From: Myxococcus sp.
Lineage (GTDB): Bacteria > Myxococcota > Myxococcia > Myxococcales > Myxococcaceae
NCBI GenBank assembly: GCA_014879945.1
Contig: JACSRE010000293.1
Coordinates: 1 to 53,472, forward strand
Direction: 5' to 3'
Length of the DNA: 53,472 nt
Of this stretch, positions 1-7,911 are shown piece after piece. The translations under genes were made by a program, and so were the position numbers. Under the pieces are notes generated by a model. It saw nothing but the letters and a program-made list of their open reading frames with translations, was not told where the DNA came from and did not search any database. Each line of letters starts with the position of its first letter. The stretch's first letter is position 1.

Positions 1-693
1 CACGGCGCGGCCGTGCGCGACCCCGACGCGACGGACGGTGACGCCCGAGAACACCCGCGCGCCGACGTCCACCGCGTCGCGAAGGAAGGTGCGGTCGACG
101 GTCGCCTTGGCGCCATGCGGGCAGCCCTGCAGACACCGGCCCGACCCGCGACAGCCAGCGGCGTTGCGCCGAATCGGGCGGTGCTCGAGCCCGAGCGCCT
201 GCGCTCCTCGGGCGAGCAGCCGGTTCTTGGCGCCCGCGACGGCCTCGTCGGTCGGCTCGACCCCCAGCCGCGCGTCGACCATCGCCTCGGCCCCGCTCAG
301 CGCCTCGAACGGGAGCCCGTCGGCCAACGCGCCATCGTCGCGCACCCAGCCGTCGTAGACGTCACGGGGGAGCCGCCAGCAGATGGCGCCGTTGATGAGC
401 GAGGTGCCGCCCACCGCGCGCCCCTGCAGGTACGGAATCACGGCAGGCCCCAGCGCCACCGTCATGCCGAGGTCGCGGTACCAGCGGGCCATCGCCTCGA
501 GGCCGCTGACAGGGAAGTCGGCGCTCGTCGCCTCGTGCCCCTCCTCGACCACCACGACCCGCAGGCCCCTGCGCGACATCGCGCGCGCTGCGGCGCCACC
601 AGCGGGGCCGCTGCCGACCACCACCACGTCGGCCTCGACGGTGAGCGGCGCGCGCACCGTGCGCCCATCGATCTCGACCAGCGGCGTCGTCAC
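1..693 (-). CDS. GMC-family FAD alcohol oxidase/dehydrogenase (N-terminal part, cut by window edge)
   Basis: The first 231 codons are visible, starting at a GTG at 693; the rest lies beyond position 1. The start carries a dinucleotide-binding motif VVVGSGPAGGAAARA around residues 17-31, then the GMC-type FAD contact RAVGGTSLINGAICWRLP. A Cys-rich stretch (GCRGSGRCLQGCPHGAK) follows, as in long-chain alcohol oxidases and cholesterol-oxidase-like GMC enzymes. These enzymes oxidise a primary or secondary alcohol using FAD; the substrate cannot be read from this part. The GTG overlaps the stop of the preceding gene by 4 bases (GTGA), so the two are translationally coupled, and a GntR regulator heads the operon. 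The family call is firm; the exact substrate is unknown. Confidence 0.85.
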   Translation of the reverse strand, partial: MTTPLVEIDGRTVRAPLTVEADVVVVGSGPAGGAAARAMSRRGLRVVVVEEGHEATSADFPVSGLEAMARWYRDLGMTVALGPAVIPYLQGRAVGGTSLINGAICWRLPRDVYDGWVRDDGALADGLPFEALSGAEAMVDARLGVEPTDEAVAGAKNRLLARGAQALGLEHRPIRRNAAGCRGSGRCLQGCPHGAKATVDRTFLRDAVDVGARVFSGVTVRRVGVAHGRAV

Positions 694-1628
694 CGCGCGC
701 CTCCAGCCTGTGCGCCCGCGGGCCCGGCGGCGGCAGCCAGGGCGCTCCTGACCCCGGGCGCCTCGACGAGCGCGAACGACGCCAGCACCTTGAGCGTCGA
801 CACCACCTGTCGAACGAGCAACCGCGGATGGCTCGCCATCACCTCGATGCACGCCAGCTGCGCCGGCGCGTCGAGCGCGAAGAAGGGCCGCCGAAACCCG
901 CGCAGCGTGAGGGGCAGGAAGGTGAGCGTGTGCACGGCCAGTCGCAGGCCCGGGGCCAGCGCCGCCGGCCCGTGCGCCGCCAGCAGCGCCCAGAAGCGCT
1001 CGCGGTCGTCGACGGGAGTGCCCAGCACGGCGTCGAACAGCGCGTCGGCCCAGCGACGCTCGAAGGCCTGCAGGAGCGCGCCCGGCGCGAACGGCGGCGG
1101 CACGAAACGAACGGGGTGCTCGCGCTCGAGGACGAACCAGGTCGGCGTCTCGACGCACACGCCCCCGAGGCTGACCACGCTGACCCCGAGCAGGGTGTCG
1201 GCGTTGCCAGGCGCGAGCGACACCAGGGGGTCTTTCACCGCCCGCATCGAGTCGGCCACGCCCGCGAACGGCGCGTAGTCGATGAGCAGGCCGCGGTCGA
1301 AGCCCGGCGGCACCACGCCCTCCCGCGGCTCGACGACCTCGAAGGGCCAGGCCGTGACGGGCACGCCTCGCCTGGTGCGCGGTCGGCTCGGCGCGCCCGC
1401 TCCGTCTTGATGAACGCGCACGTTCCAGCCCACCAGCCTCCCGGTGTCGGGCTGCCGGTGAAACGCCTTCTGAAAGGTCTGCCACGTCAGGCGCTCGACG
1501 AAGGCCGGCGCGGCGAGCACCGTGCCCCGGTAGGCCCAGCCCTCGAGGGCCGCCGGGTCCACCGGGTGCCCCTGCCTGAGGAGCGCCCGCAGCTGGGCGC
1601 GCGAGCGGGCGCGCAGCGCGCCGATCAT
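690..1628 (-). CDS. Two-part protein coupled to the GMC oxidase (GXWXG/DUF4334-like plus small-subunit-like region)
   Basis: This 312-residue protein has no signal peptide. Residues 1 to about 165 have an order of motifs (GWAYRG, WQTFQKAF, LLIDYAP, NADTLLG, FVLERE) reminiscent of the lipocalin-like GXWXG/DUF4334 family. Residues about 225-300 (LTFLPLTLRGFRRPFFAL, then a helical stretch) resemble the small helical extension that accompanies or precedes long-chain alcohol-oxidase GMC proteins. Both resemblances are by eye. It starts with ATGA overlapping the end of the GntR gene and ends with GTGA overlapping the GMC gene, so it is the middle gene of a three-gene operon. I infer an accessory or substrate-handling subunit for the oxidase. 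Confidence 0.6.
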   Translation of the reverse strand: MIGALRARSRAQLRALLRQGHPVDPAALEGWAYRGTVLAAPAFVERLTWQTFQKAFHRQPDTGRLVGWNVRVHQDGAGAPSRPRTRRGVPVTAWPFEVVEPREGVVPPGFDRGLLIDYAPFAGVADSMRAVKDPLVSLAPGNADTLLGVSVVSLGGVCVETPTWFVLEREHPVRFVPPPFAPGALLQAFERRWADALFDAVLGTPVDDRERFWALLAAHGPAALAPGLRLAVHTLTFLPLTLRGFRRPFFALDAPAQLACIEVMASHPRLLVRQVVSTLKVLASFALVEAPGVRSALAAAAGPAGAQAGGAR

Positions 1629-2359
1629 CGGCCGCCCCGGGCCCGGGTACGGCGCCGGCGCGCGACCGCCTTGAGCACCTCGACGTCGGCGAGCTCGAGC
1701 GCGCGGCGGAGCACCGTGCGCGCCACCTCTGCGTCGCGCCCCTGAATCAACGCGAGGGTGACAGTGTACCCGGCGAGAGAGCGCTCACGGTCGTCCGCCA
1801 GGGCCTCGGCCACCTCGGGGTGCGCCGCCGAGATGGGCGCGAGGGTGTTGAAGAGGAGCAGCGACGCGAAGGCCTGCGCCGAGCGCAACACCGCGCGCGC
1901 GAACTCGAGGTCACGGGCGAGGTAGCGGGCCTGGTCGAGCTCGACCGCCTGCGCGTCGGCGAGCCTCTGCAGCTCGGCCACGTCTCGGGCGGTCGCCCGT
2001 TCACAGGCCTGCGCGACCGCCTCGACCGCCACCGCGCGCCGCAGCTCGAGGAACGACCGGAGCATGTCGGGTCGCTGGGCGAGGTCGAAGTGAGCCATCA
2101 CCGCCAGCCCGGCGTTCTCCATGACGTCGAGCACCTCGACGCCCCTTCCCTGTCGGGCGCGCACCAGCCCCTCGGCCTCGAGCCGGGCGACGGCAGCCCG
2201 GAGCGTCAGCCGGCTGACCCCCAGGTCCGCGGCGAGCTCGCGCTCCGGAGGGAGGTGGTCGGCGGCGGCGTAGCGACCGTTCACGACGGCGTCGCGGAGC
2301 CGCTCGAGCACGGCGTCGACAGGGCGGGGCACACGGGCGAGCGGGGCGATCCGGGGCAT
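1625..2359 (-). CDS. GntR/FadR-type transcriptional regulator
   Basis: The N-terminal third is a winged helix-turn-helix of the GntR family (ERLRDAVVNGRYAAADHLPP, then ELAADLGVSRLTLRAAVARL, then RARQGRGVEV). The remaining all-helical part looks like an FCD ligand-binding domain, as in FadR, LldR or PdhR-type repressors. I chose the ATG at 2359, giving 244 residues. An in-frame GTG at 2371 is possible but sits in the middle of a palindrome. No ribosome binding site precedes either start, so the message may be leaderless. The gene overlaps the next one by ATGA, and the operon continues to a GMC oxidase. The likely role is a repressor of its own operon, relieved by an alcohol or acid metabolite. 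Confidence 0.88.
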   Translation of the reverse strand: MPRIAPLARVPRPVDAVLERLRDAVVNGRYAAADHLPPERELAADLGVSRLTLRAAVARLEAEGLVRARQGRGVEVLDVMENAGLAVMAHFDLAQRPDMLRSFLELRRAVAVEAVAQACERATARDVAELQRLADAQAVELDQARYLARDLEFARAVLRSAQAFASLLLFNTLAPISAAHPEVAEALADDRERSLAGYTVTLALIQGRDAEVARTVLRRALELADVEVLKAVARRRRTRARGGR

Positions 2360-2380
2360 TGGTTTAGCCACTTAACCAAT
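2358..2380. promoter_or_regulatory. Palindromic operator over the gntR start
   Basis: A 23-bp interrupted palindrome has half-sites ATTGGTTTAG and CTTAACCAAT (9 of 10 positions symmetric) around a CCA centre. It is far more AT-rich than its surroundings and covers the start codon of the GntR gene. GntR/FadR proteins bind short palindromes of this kind, so autorepression of the gntR-GMC operon is the natural reading. This is an inference; no binding data exist here. Confidence 0.65.
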
Positions 2381-2398
2381 TCACGCACAGGCCGGCAA
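2370..2398 (-). promoter_or_regulatory. Possible promoter of the gntR-GMC operon (weak)
   Basis: Reading the minus strand, TTGCCG (2398-2393) and TTAAGT (2375-2370) are separated by 17 bases. They match the sigma-70 consensus only partly (4/6 and 3/6). Transcription would begin close to 2363, almost at the ATG, which fits the missing ribosome binding site and places the -10 inside the palindrome. Confidence 0.25.
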
Positions 2399-2523
2399 GC
2401 CCGCCCCGCACGCGTCGTGCGCGGCCGCGGAATCGCTCAGGGAGCGCTGGAGCGTGCGCACGTCTTCTCCGCTCGAGCCGCGACGGAGGGCGCGGTGGCT
2501 GCGAGGCGTCGGGGACGCGGGAC

Positions 2524-2568
2524 GGCGCGGCGTCGTGGACGCGGGCGCGGCGCGGCGTCGTGGACGCG
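2524..2568. repeat. Direct repeat, 20 bases twice, period 25
   Basis: Two exact copies of a 20-base unit (starting GGCGCGGCGTCG) lie at 2524-2543 and 2549-2568 in the non-coding gap upstream of gntR. Confidence 0.85.
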
Positions 2569-2582
2569 CGTCGCGACGCGGG

Positions 2583-2678
2583 GGCGGCGAGGCGTCCTGG
2601 GCGCTGCTCGAGCGCGGGCCGAGCGAACCGGAGAGCGCGCGCAGACGCGATGGCGGCGAGGCGTCCTGGGCGCTGCTC
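2583..2678. repeat. Direct repeat, 27 bases twice, period 69
   Basis: Two identical 27-base copies (starting GGCGGCGAGGCG, ending GCGCTGCTC) lie at 2583-2609 and 2652-2678. No gene covers them. They may be remnants of a dispersed myxobacterial repeat. Confidence 0.85.
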
Positions 2679-2789
2679 AGTGCCGGGGACGGCGCGCAGA
2701 CCCGGCCGCGCCGCGGGCGCCCCCCATCTCGAGGGGCACCGGCCCGGCGGTCAGGGGCAGGGGCAGGCCGCCCGCGGAGGGCGGCGCGG

Positions 2790-3344
2790 CTACTTCTTCC
2801 TGGGGTTCGCCGCCGAGGCCTTGCCCGCCTTCACCGTCAGCACGCAGTGGTGGAAGGTGCCGTCGATGAGCACCGCCACGAACTTCGCCGAGGGGTGCCA
2901 GAAGGCCTTCTGCAGCTTCGACGACTCACGCAGGCCAGACGCGGAGCAGGTCTGCGCCTTGCCCCCGCCCTCGACCACGAAGCCGGGCGACTCCCCGTCG
3001 GTGACGAGCTCGGCGCCGAGCGCGAGGCCGGCGTGGGCCGTGCCCTGCTCTCCCACCGCCAGCAGCTTCTGCCACTGGTACGGCGCCTTGTTCTGGTCGA
3101 GGAACCGAACGCACTCGAGGCCGGCCTCGGTCATGCGGTCCTGCTCGTTGAGAATGGCGGGCCACTTCGGGGCGGCGTCGGAGGTCTGGCAGAAGTACAG
3201 CTCCACCACGTCGTTCCGGCCGGGGCGCGCGAAGGCCAGCCAGGAGCCGTCCTTCGACCACCCGTGAAAGACGTCGCTCTGTGCGAACGCGGGCGCGGCG
3301 CCGAGCGCCAACAGCATCACCAACCTGCAAAGACGGGTCGTCAT
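2790..3344 (-). CDS. Secreted protein of unknown function
   Basis: This 184-residue protein has a clear Sec signal peptide: MTTRLCRLVM, a hydrophobic run, then cleavage after APAFA near residue 21. The mature part is about 160 residues with five Cys, and contains FHGWSKDGSWLAFARPG near its start and WHPSAKFVAVLIDG near its end. These two stretches are alike, with the form W-S/P-x-[DA]-[GK]-x-[WF]-[LV]-A, which is typical of beta-propeller-like blades. I do not recognise the family. The start overlaps the stop of the preceding lipoprotein gene by ATGA, so the two form an operon and may act together in the envelope. Confidence 0.75.
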   Translation of the reverse strand: MTTRLCRLVMLLALGAAPAFAQSDVFHGWSKDGSWLAFARPGRNDVVELYFCQTSDAAPKWPAILNEQDRMTEAGLECVRFLDQNKAPYQWQKLLAVGEQGTAHAGLALGAELVTDGESPGFVVEGGGKAQTCSASGLRESSKLQKAFWHPSAKFVAVLIDGTFHHCVLTVKAGKASAANPRKK

Positions 3345-3802
3345 GGCTTGTTCTCAGGTGCGGGGGTCGGGGGCGCCGGCGCGGCCGCGGGCTCCGTCGC
3401 AGGGGCGCTGGGCTCGGGGAGCTCCGGGGCGGGCATGATGGGCGACGCCGCGGGCGGCTCGGGCGGCGCGACCGGCAGCGGCGGCGGCGCGAGGGCCAGC
3501 GCGTACCTCGAGGTCCCCGGGGGCAGGAGCAGCACCAGCACCGGGTTCTCGTCGAGGTACTTCTTCTCGACCGGCAACGAGAAGGTGCCGTCGGCCGCGC
3601 TGGTCACCGCCACCTTGTTCTTCCACTCCGAGAGCTCCACCTTCACGTTGGGCACCGGCGCTCCGTTGCCGTCGGTGACCAGCAGCTGCACCGTCTTCGC
3701 CTCGGTCTTCGGGCTCACGAAGTCCCGGTACCGGTGCCTCAGCGCACACGACTGCCCCAGCGCCACCACCACCACTGCCAGCACGACTCGAGCTCCACGC
3801 AT
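3341..3802 (-). CDS. Lipoprotein with a carboxypeptidase-regulatory/Ig-like domain and Pro/Ala-rich tail
   Basis: I start this at the ATG at 3802 (MRGARVVLAV), giving 153 residues; a start 21 bases upstream is possible. A hydrophobic leader ends in a lipobox (ALGQSC), so the protein is probably lipid-anchored. Residues about 35-95 form a short beta domain (VQLLVTDGNGAPVPNVKVEL, then SAADGTFSLP) with the pattern of carboxypeptidase-regulatory-like domains. The last 50 residues are almost only Pro, Ala and Glu, a probable periplasm-spanning or cell-wall linker. It overlaps the next gene by ATGA and is likely expressed with it. Its function is unknown. Confidence 0.75.
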   Translation of the reverse strand: MRGARVVLAVVVVALGQSCALRHRYRDFVSPKTEAKTVQLLVTDGNGAPVPNVKVELSEWKNKVAVTSAADGTFSLPVEKKYLDENPVLVLLLPPGTSRYALALAPPPLPVAPPEPPAASPIMPAPELPEPSAPATEPAAAPAPPTPAPENKP

Positions 3803-3880
3803 GGATTGGCCTTCTAACGGCACGCCGGGGAAAGGTCAGCGACCAAGACGCCGGGCCGCGCGGGAACTTCACGACCCCGG

Positions 3881-5818
3881 TCAGGACCCGGCGCGCACCA
3901 TCGGCAACACGATGCAGAAGGCCGAGCCCTGCCCTGGCACGCTCTCGACGGTGATCTTCCCGCCGTGGTTCTCGACGATGCCCTGCACGATGGACAGGCC
4001 CAGCCCGGTGCCCTTCCCGTCGGGCTTGGTGGTGAAGAAGGGCTCGAACACCCGGCTCTGCACCTCGAGCGGCATGCCCGCCCCCGTGTCTCGAATCTCG
4101 ATCGACACCTGGTTCTCACAGGCGCGGGTCGACACGCTGATCCGCCCTCCGGCCGGCGTGGCGTGACAGGCGTTGGTGATGAGGTTGACGAAGACCTGCA
4201 CCAGGTTCTGGCGCACCGCGAGGAACCGCGGCACCTCGCCGAAGCTCCGCTCCAGCGTCACGCCGTGCTTGTGGAGCACGTGCTCACAGAAGCCGACCGC
4301 CCGGTCGATCGCCTCGTTGACGTCGACCTCTTCCGGCGTGTCCTGGGCGGGCCGCGCGTAGCTGACCAGGTCGCGCGTGAAGCGCAGCACCCGGTCGGTG
4401 TTCTCGACGATCTTGCGGTACTTGCTGACGTCGTTGGAGTCGGCGGTGAGCGAGGTCGACGCGCGCGTCAGCAGCGCGTCGGCGTAGGTGGCCACGGCCG
4501 TCATGGGGTTGTTGATCTCGTGCACCACCGAGGCGGCGAGCTGCCCGAGCGAGGCCAGCTTCTCGGCCTGCACCACGCGCTTCTCGAGGTCGCGCATGCG
4601 CGAGAGGTCCTGCCCGATGGCGATGACGCCCTCGATGTCGCCCGACTGGCTCACCACCGCGCTCGAGGCGACGGTGACCCGCGCCTCGCGGCCGTCCTTG
4701 GTGAGCAGGGCTGTCTCGAAGGCCGCCTGAGACTGGCCGATCAGCGCGTCGTTGAAGACCCGCAAGACGTTCAGCTTCATCTTCGGCGCGACCAGCTCGT
4801 GGAAGTCGCGGCCCAGCACCTCTGACTTCGTCCACCCGGTGAGCTGCGTGAGGGCGCGGTTGAAGACCACCACCTTGCCCTCGCGGTTGGTCACCACGAT
4901 AAGGGCGTTGCCGTTCTCGATCAGCTCCTCGAGGTACTTGCGCACGAAGGTGAGCTCGTCGATTAGCTTGGCGTTGCGCACCGCGACCGAGACCTGGTTG
5001 GCGAGCTGAATGAGCACCCGCTCGTCGGCCACCACGTCGGCGGTGAGGCCTGCCGGGTACTCGATGTTGATGGCCCCCACCAGCTGGCCCGAGGCCACCA
5101 GCGGCGCCGCGATGCCGCGCACGCTCCCGGTGAAGACCAGGGGCAGGTCCGAGGTGGTGACGAGCACCTTGTCCTTCGGGAGGTGGCTGGTCTCGAGGTG
5201 CGTCTTCTCGACCATCGACCGCCGCAGGTGGAAGACGTCGCGCTGCCCGTCGCGCAGCCGGCCCTCGGCGTAGAGCGAGGTGAGCGCGCAGGTGCGCGGG
5301 TCGACGATGCGCACCACGAAGGTGCGCCCGGGGAAGAGGCCCTTCACCCCGCGCGCGACGGTGGCCACCAGCTCCTCTTCGCCGGTCGAGCCGGCGACGT
5401 TGCGGCCGATCTCGAGCAGCTGCGACTCGACGCGGGCCTGCTCGATGAGCGCCCGGCCCGCGGCCGCCAACGAGTCGAGCATGGGCGAGAGCCGGCGGGC
5501 CACCACCGCCACGGTCTCGCCGCGGCGGCTCACCGTCAACGTGACGTGCTGGCCGCTCTTGAGCACCACCTCGAGGTCCACCGGCCGCTGCTCTTCGGGC
5601 GTGGCCATGGCTCCGGTGCCCAGCGCCTCGGCGAGCGTCAGCCCCACGACGTCCTTGCGGCCGGTCAGCACCTCGAACGCCGCGTTCACCGTGAGGATGG
5701 TGAGGCTCAGGTCGCAGAGCGCGGCGGGCGCGTCGACCATGTCGAAGAAGGCCTGAAACGCGTCGGCCGCGGGGCCTGAGCTGGCGAACGGCCTGAGCTG
5801 GGTCGGTTCACTCTTCAT
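3881..5818 (-). CDS. PAS-GAF-PAS sensor histidine kinase
   Basis: This is a cytoplasmic hybrid-type sensor of 645 residues from the ATG at 5818 (MKSEPTQL). The order is an N-terminal PAS-like region, a GAF domain (about 150-290), a PAS domain (about 305-420), a HisKA phospho-acceptor helix with the H-box ASVVHEINNPMTAVATYADA, and a complete HATPase_c domain. The ATPase domain shows the N box NLITNACHATPAGG, the G1 box DTGAGMP and the G2 box GTGLGLSIV. There are no membrane segments, so it senses an internal signal or a partner. Its start lies 11 bases inside the end of the upstream sensor gene, so the two are made together. The cognate response regulator is not in this window. Confidence 0.9.
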   Translation of the reverse strand: MKSEPTQLRPFASSGPAADAFQAFFDMVDAPAALCDLSLTILTVNAAFEVLTGRKDVVGLTLAEALGTGAMATPEEQRPVDLEVVLKSGQHVTLTVSRRGETVAVVARRLSPMLDSLAAAGRALIEQARVESQLLEIGRNVAGSTGEEELVATVARGVKGLFPGRTFVVRIVDPRTCALTSLYAEGRLRDGQRDVFHLRRSMVEKTHLETSHLPKDKVLVTTSDLPLVFTGSVRGIAAPLVASGQLVGAINIEYPAGLTADVVADERVLIQLANQVSVAVRNAKLIDELTFVRKYLEELIENGNALIVVTNREGKVVVFNRALTQLTGWTKSEVLGRDFHELVAPKMKLNVLRVFNDALIGQSQAAFETALLTKDGREARVTVASSAVVSQSGDIEGVIAIGQDLSRMRDLEKRVVQAEKLASLGQLAASVVHEINNPMTAVATYADALLTRASTSLTADSNDVSKYRKIVENTDRVLRFTRDLVSYARPAQDTPEEVDVNEAIDRAVGFCEHVLHKHGVTLERSFGEVPRFLAVRQNLVQVFVNLITNACHATPAGGRISVSTRACENQVSIEIRDTGAGMPLEVQSRVFEPFFTTKPDGKGTGLGLSIVQGIVENHGGKITVESVPGQGSAFCIVLPMVRAGS

Positions 5819-7766
5819 GCGACGACGCCTTGTCGAGGTCGACGATCTGCGAGGTGCCCACGTACGTCGTGGTCTCGTACCGGGTGATCTTACCAATCTT
5901 TCGAACGATCTCGGCCATGCGCTCGGCCTCTCGGTAGATGATGTCGACGTACTTGGTCGAGGGGTCGTCGCCCTTGAGCTTGCGCTTGAGCAGCTCGGCG
6001 TAGCCGGTGACCGAGGTGAGCGGCTGGTTCAGCTCGTGGGCGGTGGTGCCGGCGAGGGCCACGATGACGGCGTTCTTCTCGCTCTCGAGCAGCCGCGCCT
6101 CGACGTCGGTGAGCTTGCGCTCGAGGTTGAGCCGATCGCGCAGGTCGGTGAAGAGCCCCACGGTGCCGACCTCGCGGGTGCCGTCGTGAATGACCGCCGC
6201 CGTCATGTTGACGGGAATGCGCTCTCCGGTGCTGCTGACCAGCTCGTTGCGGGTGGTGGCGAGGCGGCCCGGGCCCCCGTGCTCACCCGAGCGCAGCCGC
6301 GACATCACGTCTCGCGCGATGCCGTTGGGGTACAGCCGGGTGACGTGCAGCTTGCCGATGATGTCTTCGCCCCGGTAGCCGGTGATGCCTTCGGCGGCCT
6401 TGTTGAAGAGCGTGAGGTTGCCCTTCATGTCGGCGGCGATGATGGCGTCGACGCTCGAGTCGATGAGGCGCTCGAGGTACTCCTTGGTGCGGCGCAGCTC
6501 GTCGGCCATCTGGCGCTGGCGGGTGACGTCGCGCATGGTGACGATGGCCACGCCCTCGCCCGCGTCGCCCGACAGGGGCGCCGCCGAGATGGCCAGGGTG
6601 AGGCGGCGGCCGGCGCCGGTGCGCACGTGCAGGTCGACGTCGTTGCGCACCAGCCCCTTCGAGACCGAGTACAGCACGTCGAGCAGCAGCCCATCGTCGC
6701 TGGGGTTGGTGAGCGCGTTGACGTGTCGGCCGAAGTAGTCGTCGGGCGAGAGGTCGAGCAGCCGCTGGCCCGCGGGGTTCAGCGACAGTACGCAGGCGCG
6801 CCCGTCGAGAATCGCCACGCCGTCAGAGAGGTGCGCGAAGTACGAGGCGTACCGCCCCAGCTCGTGCACGCGCTCCTCGGCGGCCAGGCGCGCGGTCTTC
6901 TCGATCTCACGCTTGCCGCGCTCGCGGTCGAGCTGGCGGATGTTGCGAAACGCGATGGCCGTGGCGTGGGCGACGGTGGTGAGGAAGTCGATCTCGCGCG
7001 GGTTGAAGGCGCCGCGCTCCGACGAGCGCCTCACCAGGAGCACGCTCAGCACCTTGCCGCTGACGATGAGGGGGAAGGCGGCGATGTTGCGAATGTTGCG
7101 CGCCTTCACCGACTCCTTCACGTCTTCGAGCAGCGGGTGCGAGGGCGCGTCTTCGACGATGACGGGCTTGCCGGTGCGCACGGCCTCGCGGATCTCGGGG
7201 TACCGCGACAGCTCGACCCGCAGGTCCTTCAGCGAGGCGTCGTCCGACGCGGCGACGATGGTGCCGAGCTGCTTCTCGACGTCGACCATCACCAGCGTCG
7301 CCCGGTCGATGTCGAAGTCTTCGGCGAGCTTGCGGGTGACGTCGTGGAGCAGCTCCTCGACGTCGGTGGCCTCGGCGTAGCGCGCGGTGAGGTCGAGCAG
7401 CACCTTGAGGTCGCGCTGGCGGGCGACCGCGTCTTGCTGGCTCACCAGGCGGGCCCGCAGGCGGCTGAGGCGGGGCAGGAGCTCTGACTCGAGCGAGTCG
7501 GGCGTCACCACCTCGAGCACCGCGCTCTCGAGGGCGATGTCGCCGCTCGAGATGACCAGCACGCCCAGGCGGGGCACGCGCGTCATCAGGGCCCGCTTGC
7601 GCGCCAGCCCGTCGGGCGTCGTCACGTCGCACACCGCCACGTCGACGGCGGGCGTCACCTCGGCGGCGATGGGCACGCGCGCGCCGTCGAGCAGGTCCTT
7701 CACCCGCGACAGGAAGGGGCCACTGGGTTCGACGAACACGGGCCGCACGGGAACAGGGGTTTCCAC
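5808..7766 (-). CDS. GAF-PAS-PAS sensor with a HisKA domain but no ATPase domain
   Basis: This 652-residue protein uses a GTG start at 7766. Residues 1-100 look like a degenerate receiver-like fold ([25 protein letters not shown]). Next come a coiled linker, a GAF domain (about 115-275), two PAS domains (about 310-425 and 435-550) and a HisKA-type helix with H-box [20 protein letters not shown] near residue 580. The protein ends about 60 residues later, with no N, G1 or G2 box, so it cannot bind ATP by itself. It overlaps the full kinase downstream by 11 bases. I infer that it is phosphorylated by, or forms a hetero-oligomer with, that kinase. The stop codon is clean, and no downstream HATPase remnant was seen before the next gene starts. 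Confidence 0.85.
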   Translation of the reverse strand: METPVPVRPVFVEPSGPFLSRVKDLLDGARVPIAAEVTPAVDVAVCDVTTPDGLARKRALMTRVPRLGVLVISSGDIALESAVLEVVTPDSLESELLPRLSRLRARLVSQQDAVARQRDLKVLLDLTARYAEATDVEELLHDVTRKLAEDFDIDRATLVMVDVEKQLGTIVAASDDASLKDLRVELSRYPEIREAVRTGKPVIVEDAPSHPLLEDVKESVKARNIRNIAAFPLIVSGKVLSVLLVRRSSERGAFNPREIDFLTTVAHATAIAFRNIRQLDRERGKREIEKTARLAAEERVHELGRYASYFAHLSDGVAILDGRACVLSLNPAGQRLLDLSPDDYFGRHVNALTNPSDDGLLLDVLYSVSKGLVRNDVDLHVRTGAGRRLTLAISAAPLSGDAGEGVAIVTMRDVTRQRQMADELRRTKEYLERLIDSSVDAIIAADMKGNLTLFNKAAEGITGYRGEDIIGKLHVTRLYPNGIARDVMSRLRSGEHGGPGRLATTRNELVSSTGERIPVNMTAAVIHDGTREVGTVGLFTDLRDRLNLERKLTDVEARLLESEKNAVIVALAGTTAHELNQPLTSVTGYAELLKRKLKGDDPSTKYVDIIYREAERMAEIVRKIGKITRYETTTYVGTSQIVDLDKASSHEE

Positions 7767-7911
7767 TGGGAGGCGATGCTAGCCGACTCGCCGCGCGCGC
7801 GTGTGCTCGTCTGCACGGGCGCGGGGGCGTGGCGCGGCGCGCCGAAGGCACTCCCCCTTCCGCGGAACCAGCCCTTGCCAGAGGCCCCACCTCGAAGCGA
7901 CAAGGCGCCGC

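Larger units (their letters stand above)
2381..2789. other. 409-base gap with GC-rich short repeats, no gene seen
   Basis: Between the secreted-protein gene and gntR there is no reading frame with a recognisable protein. The stretch is extremely GC-rich and built partly of direct repeats: a 20-base repeat at 2524-2543 and 2549-2568, and a 27-base repeat at 2583-2609 and 2652-2678. Open frames crossing it are Arg/Ala/Gly-rich low-complexity translations and are not believable genes. Confidence 0.6.

Noticed and set aside
7766-7911. Sigma-54-type promoter between the sensor gene and the hydroxylase
   Set aside because: A GGCAC is present, but no TTGC-like element lies at the required distance.
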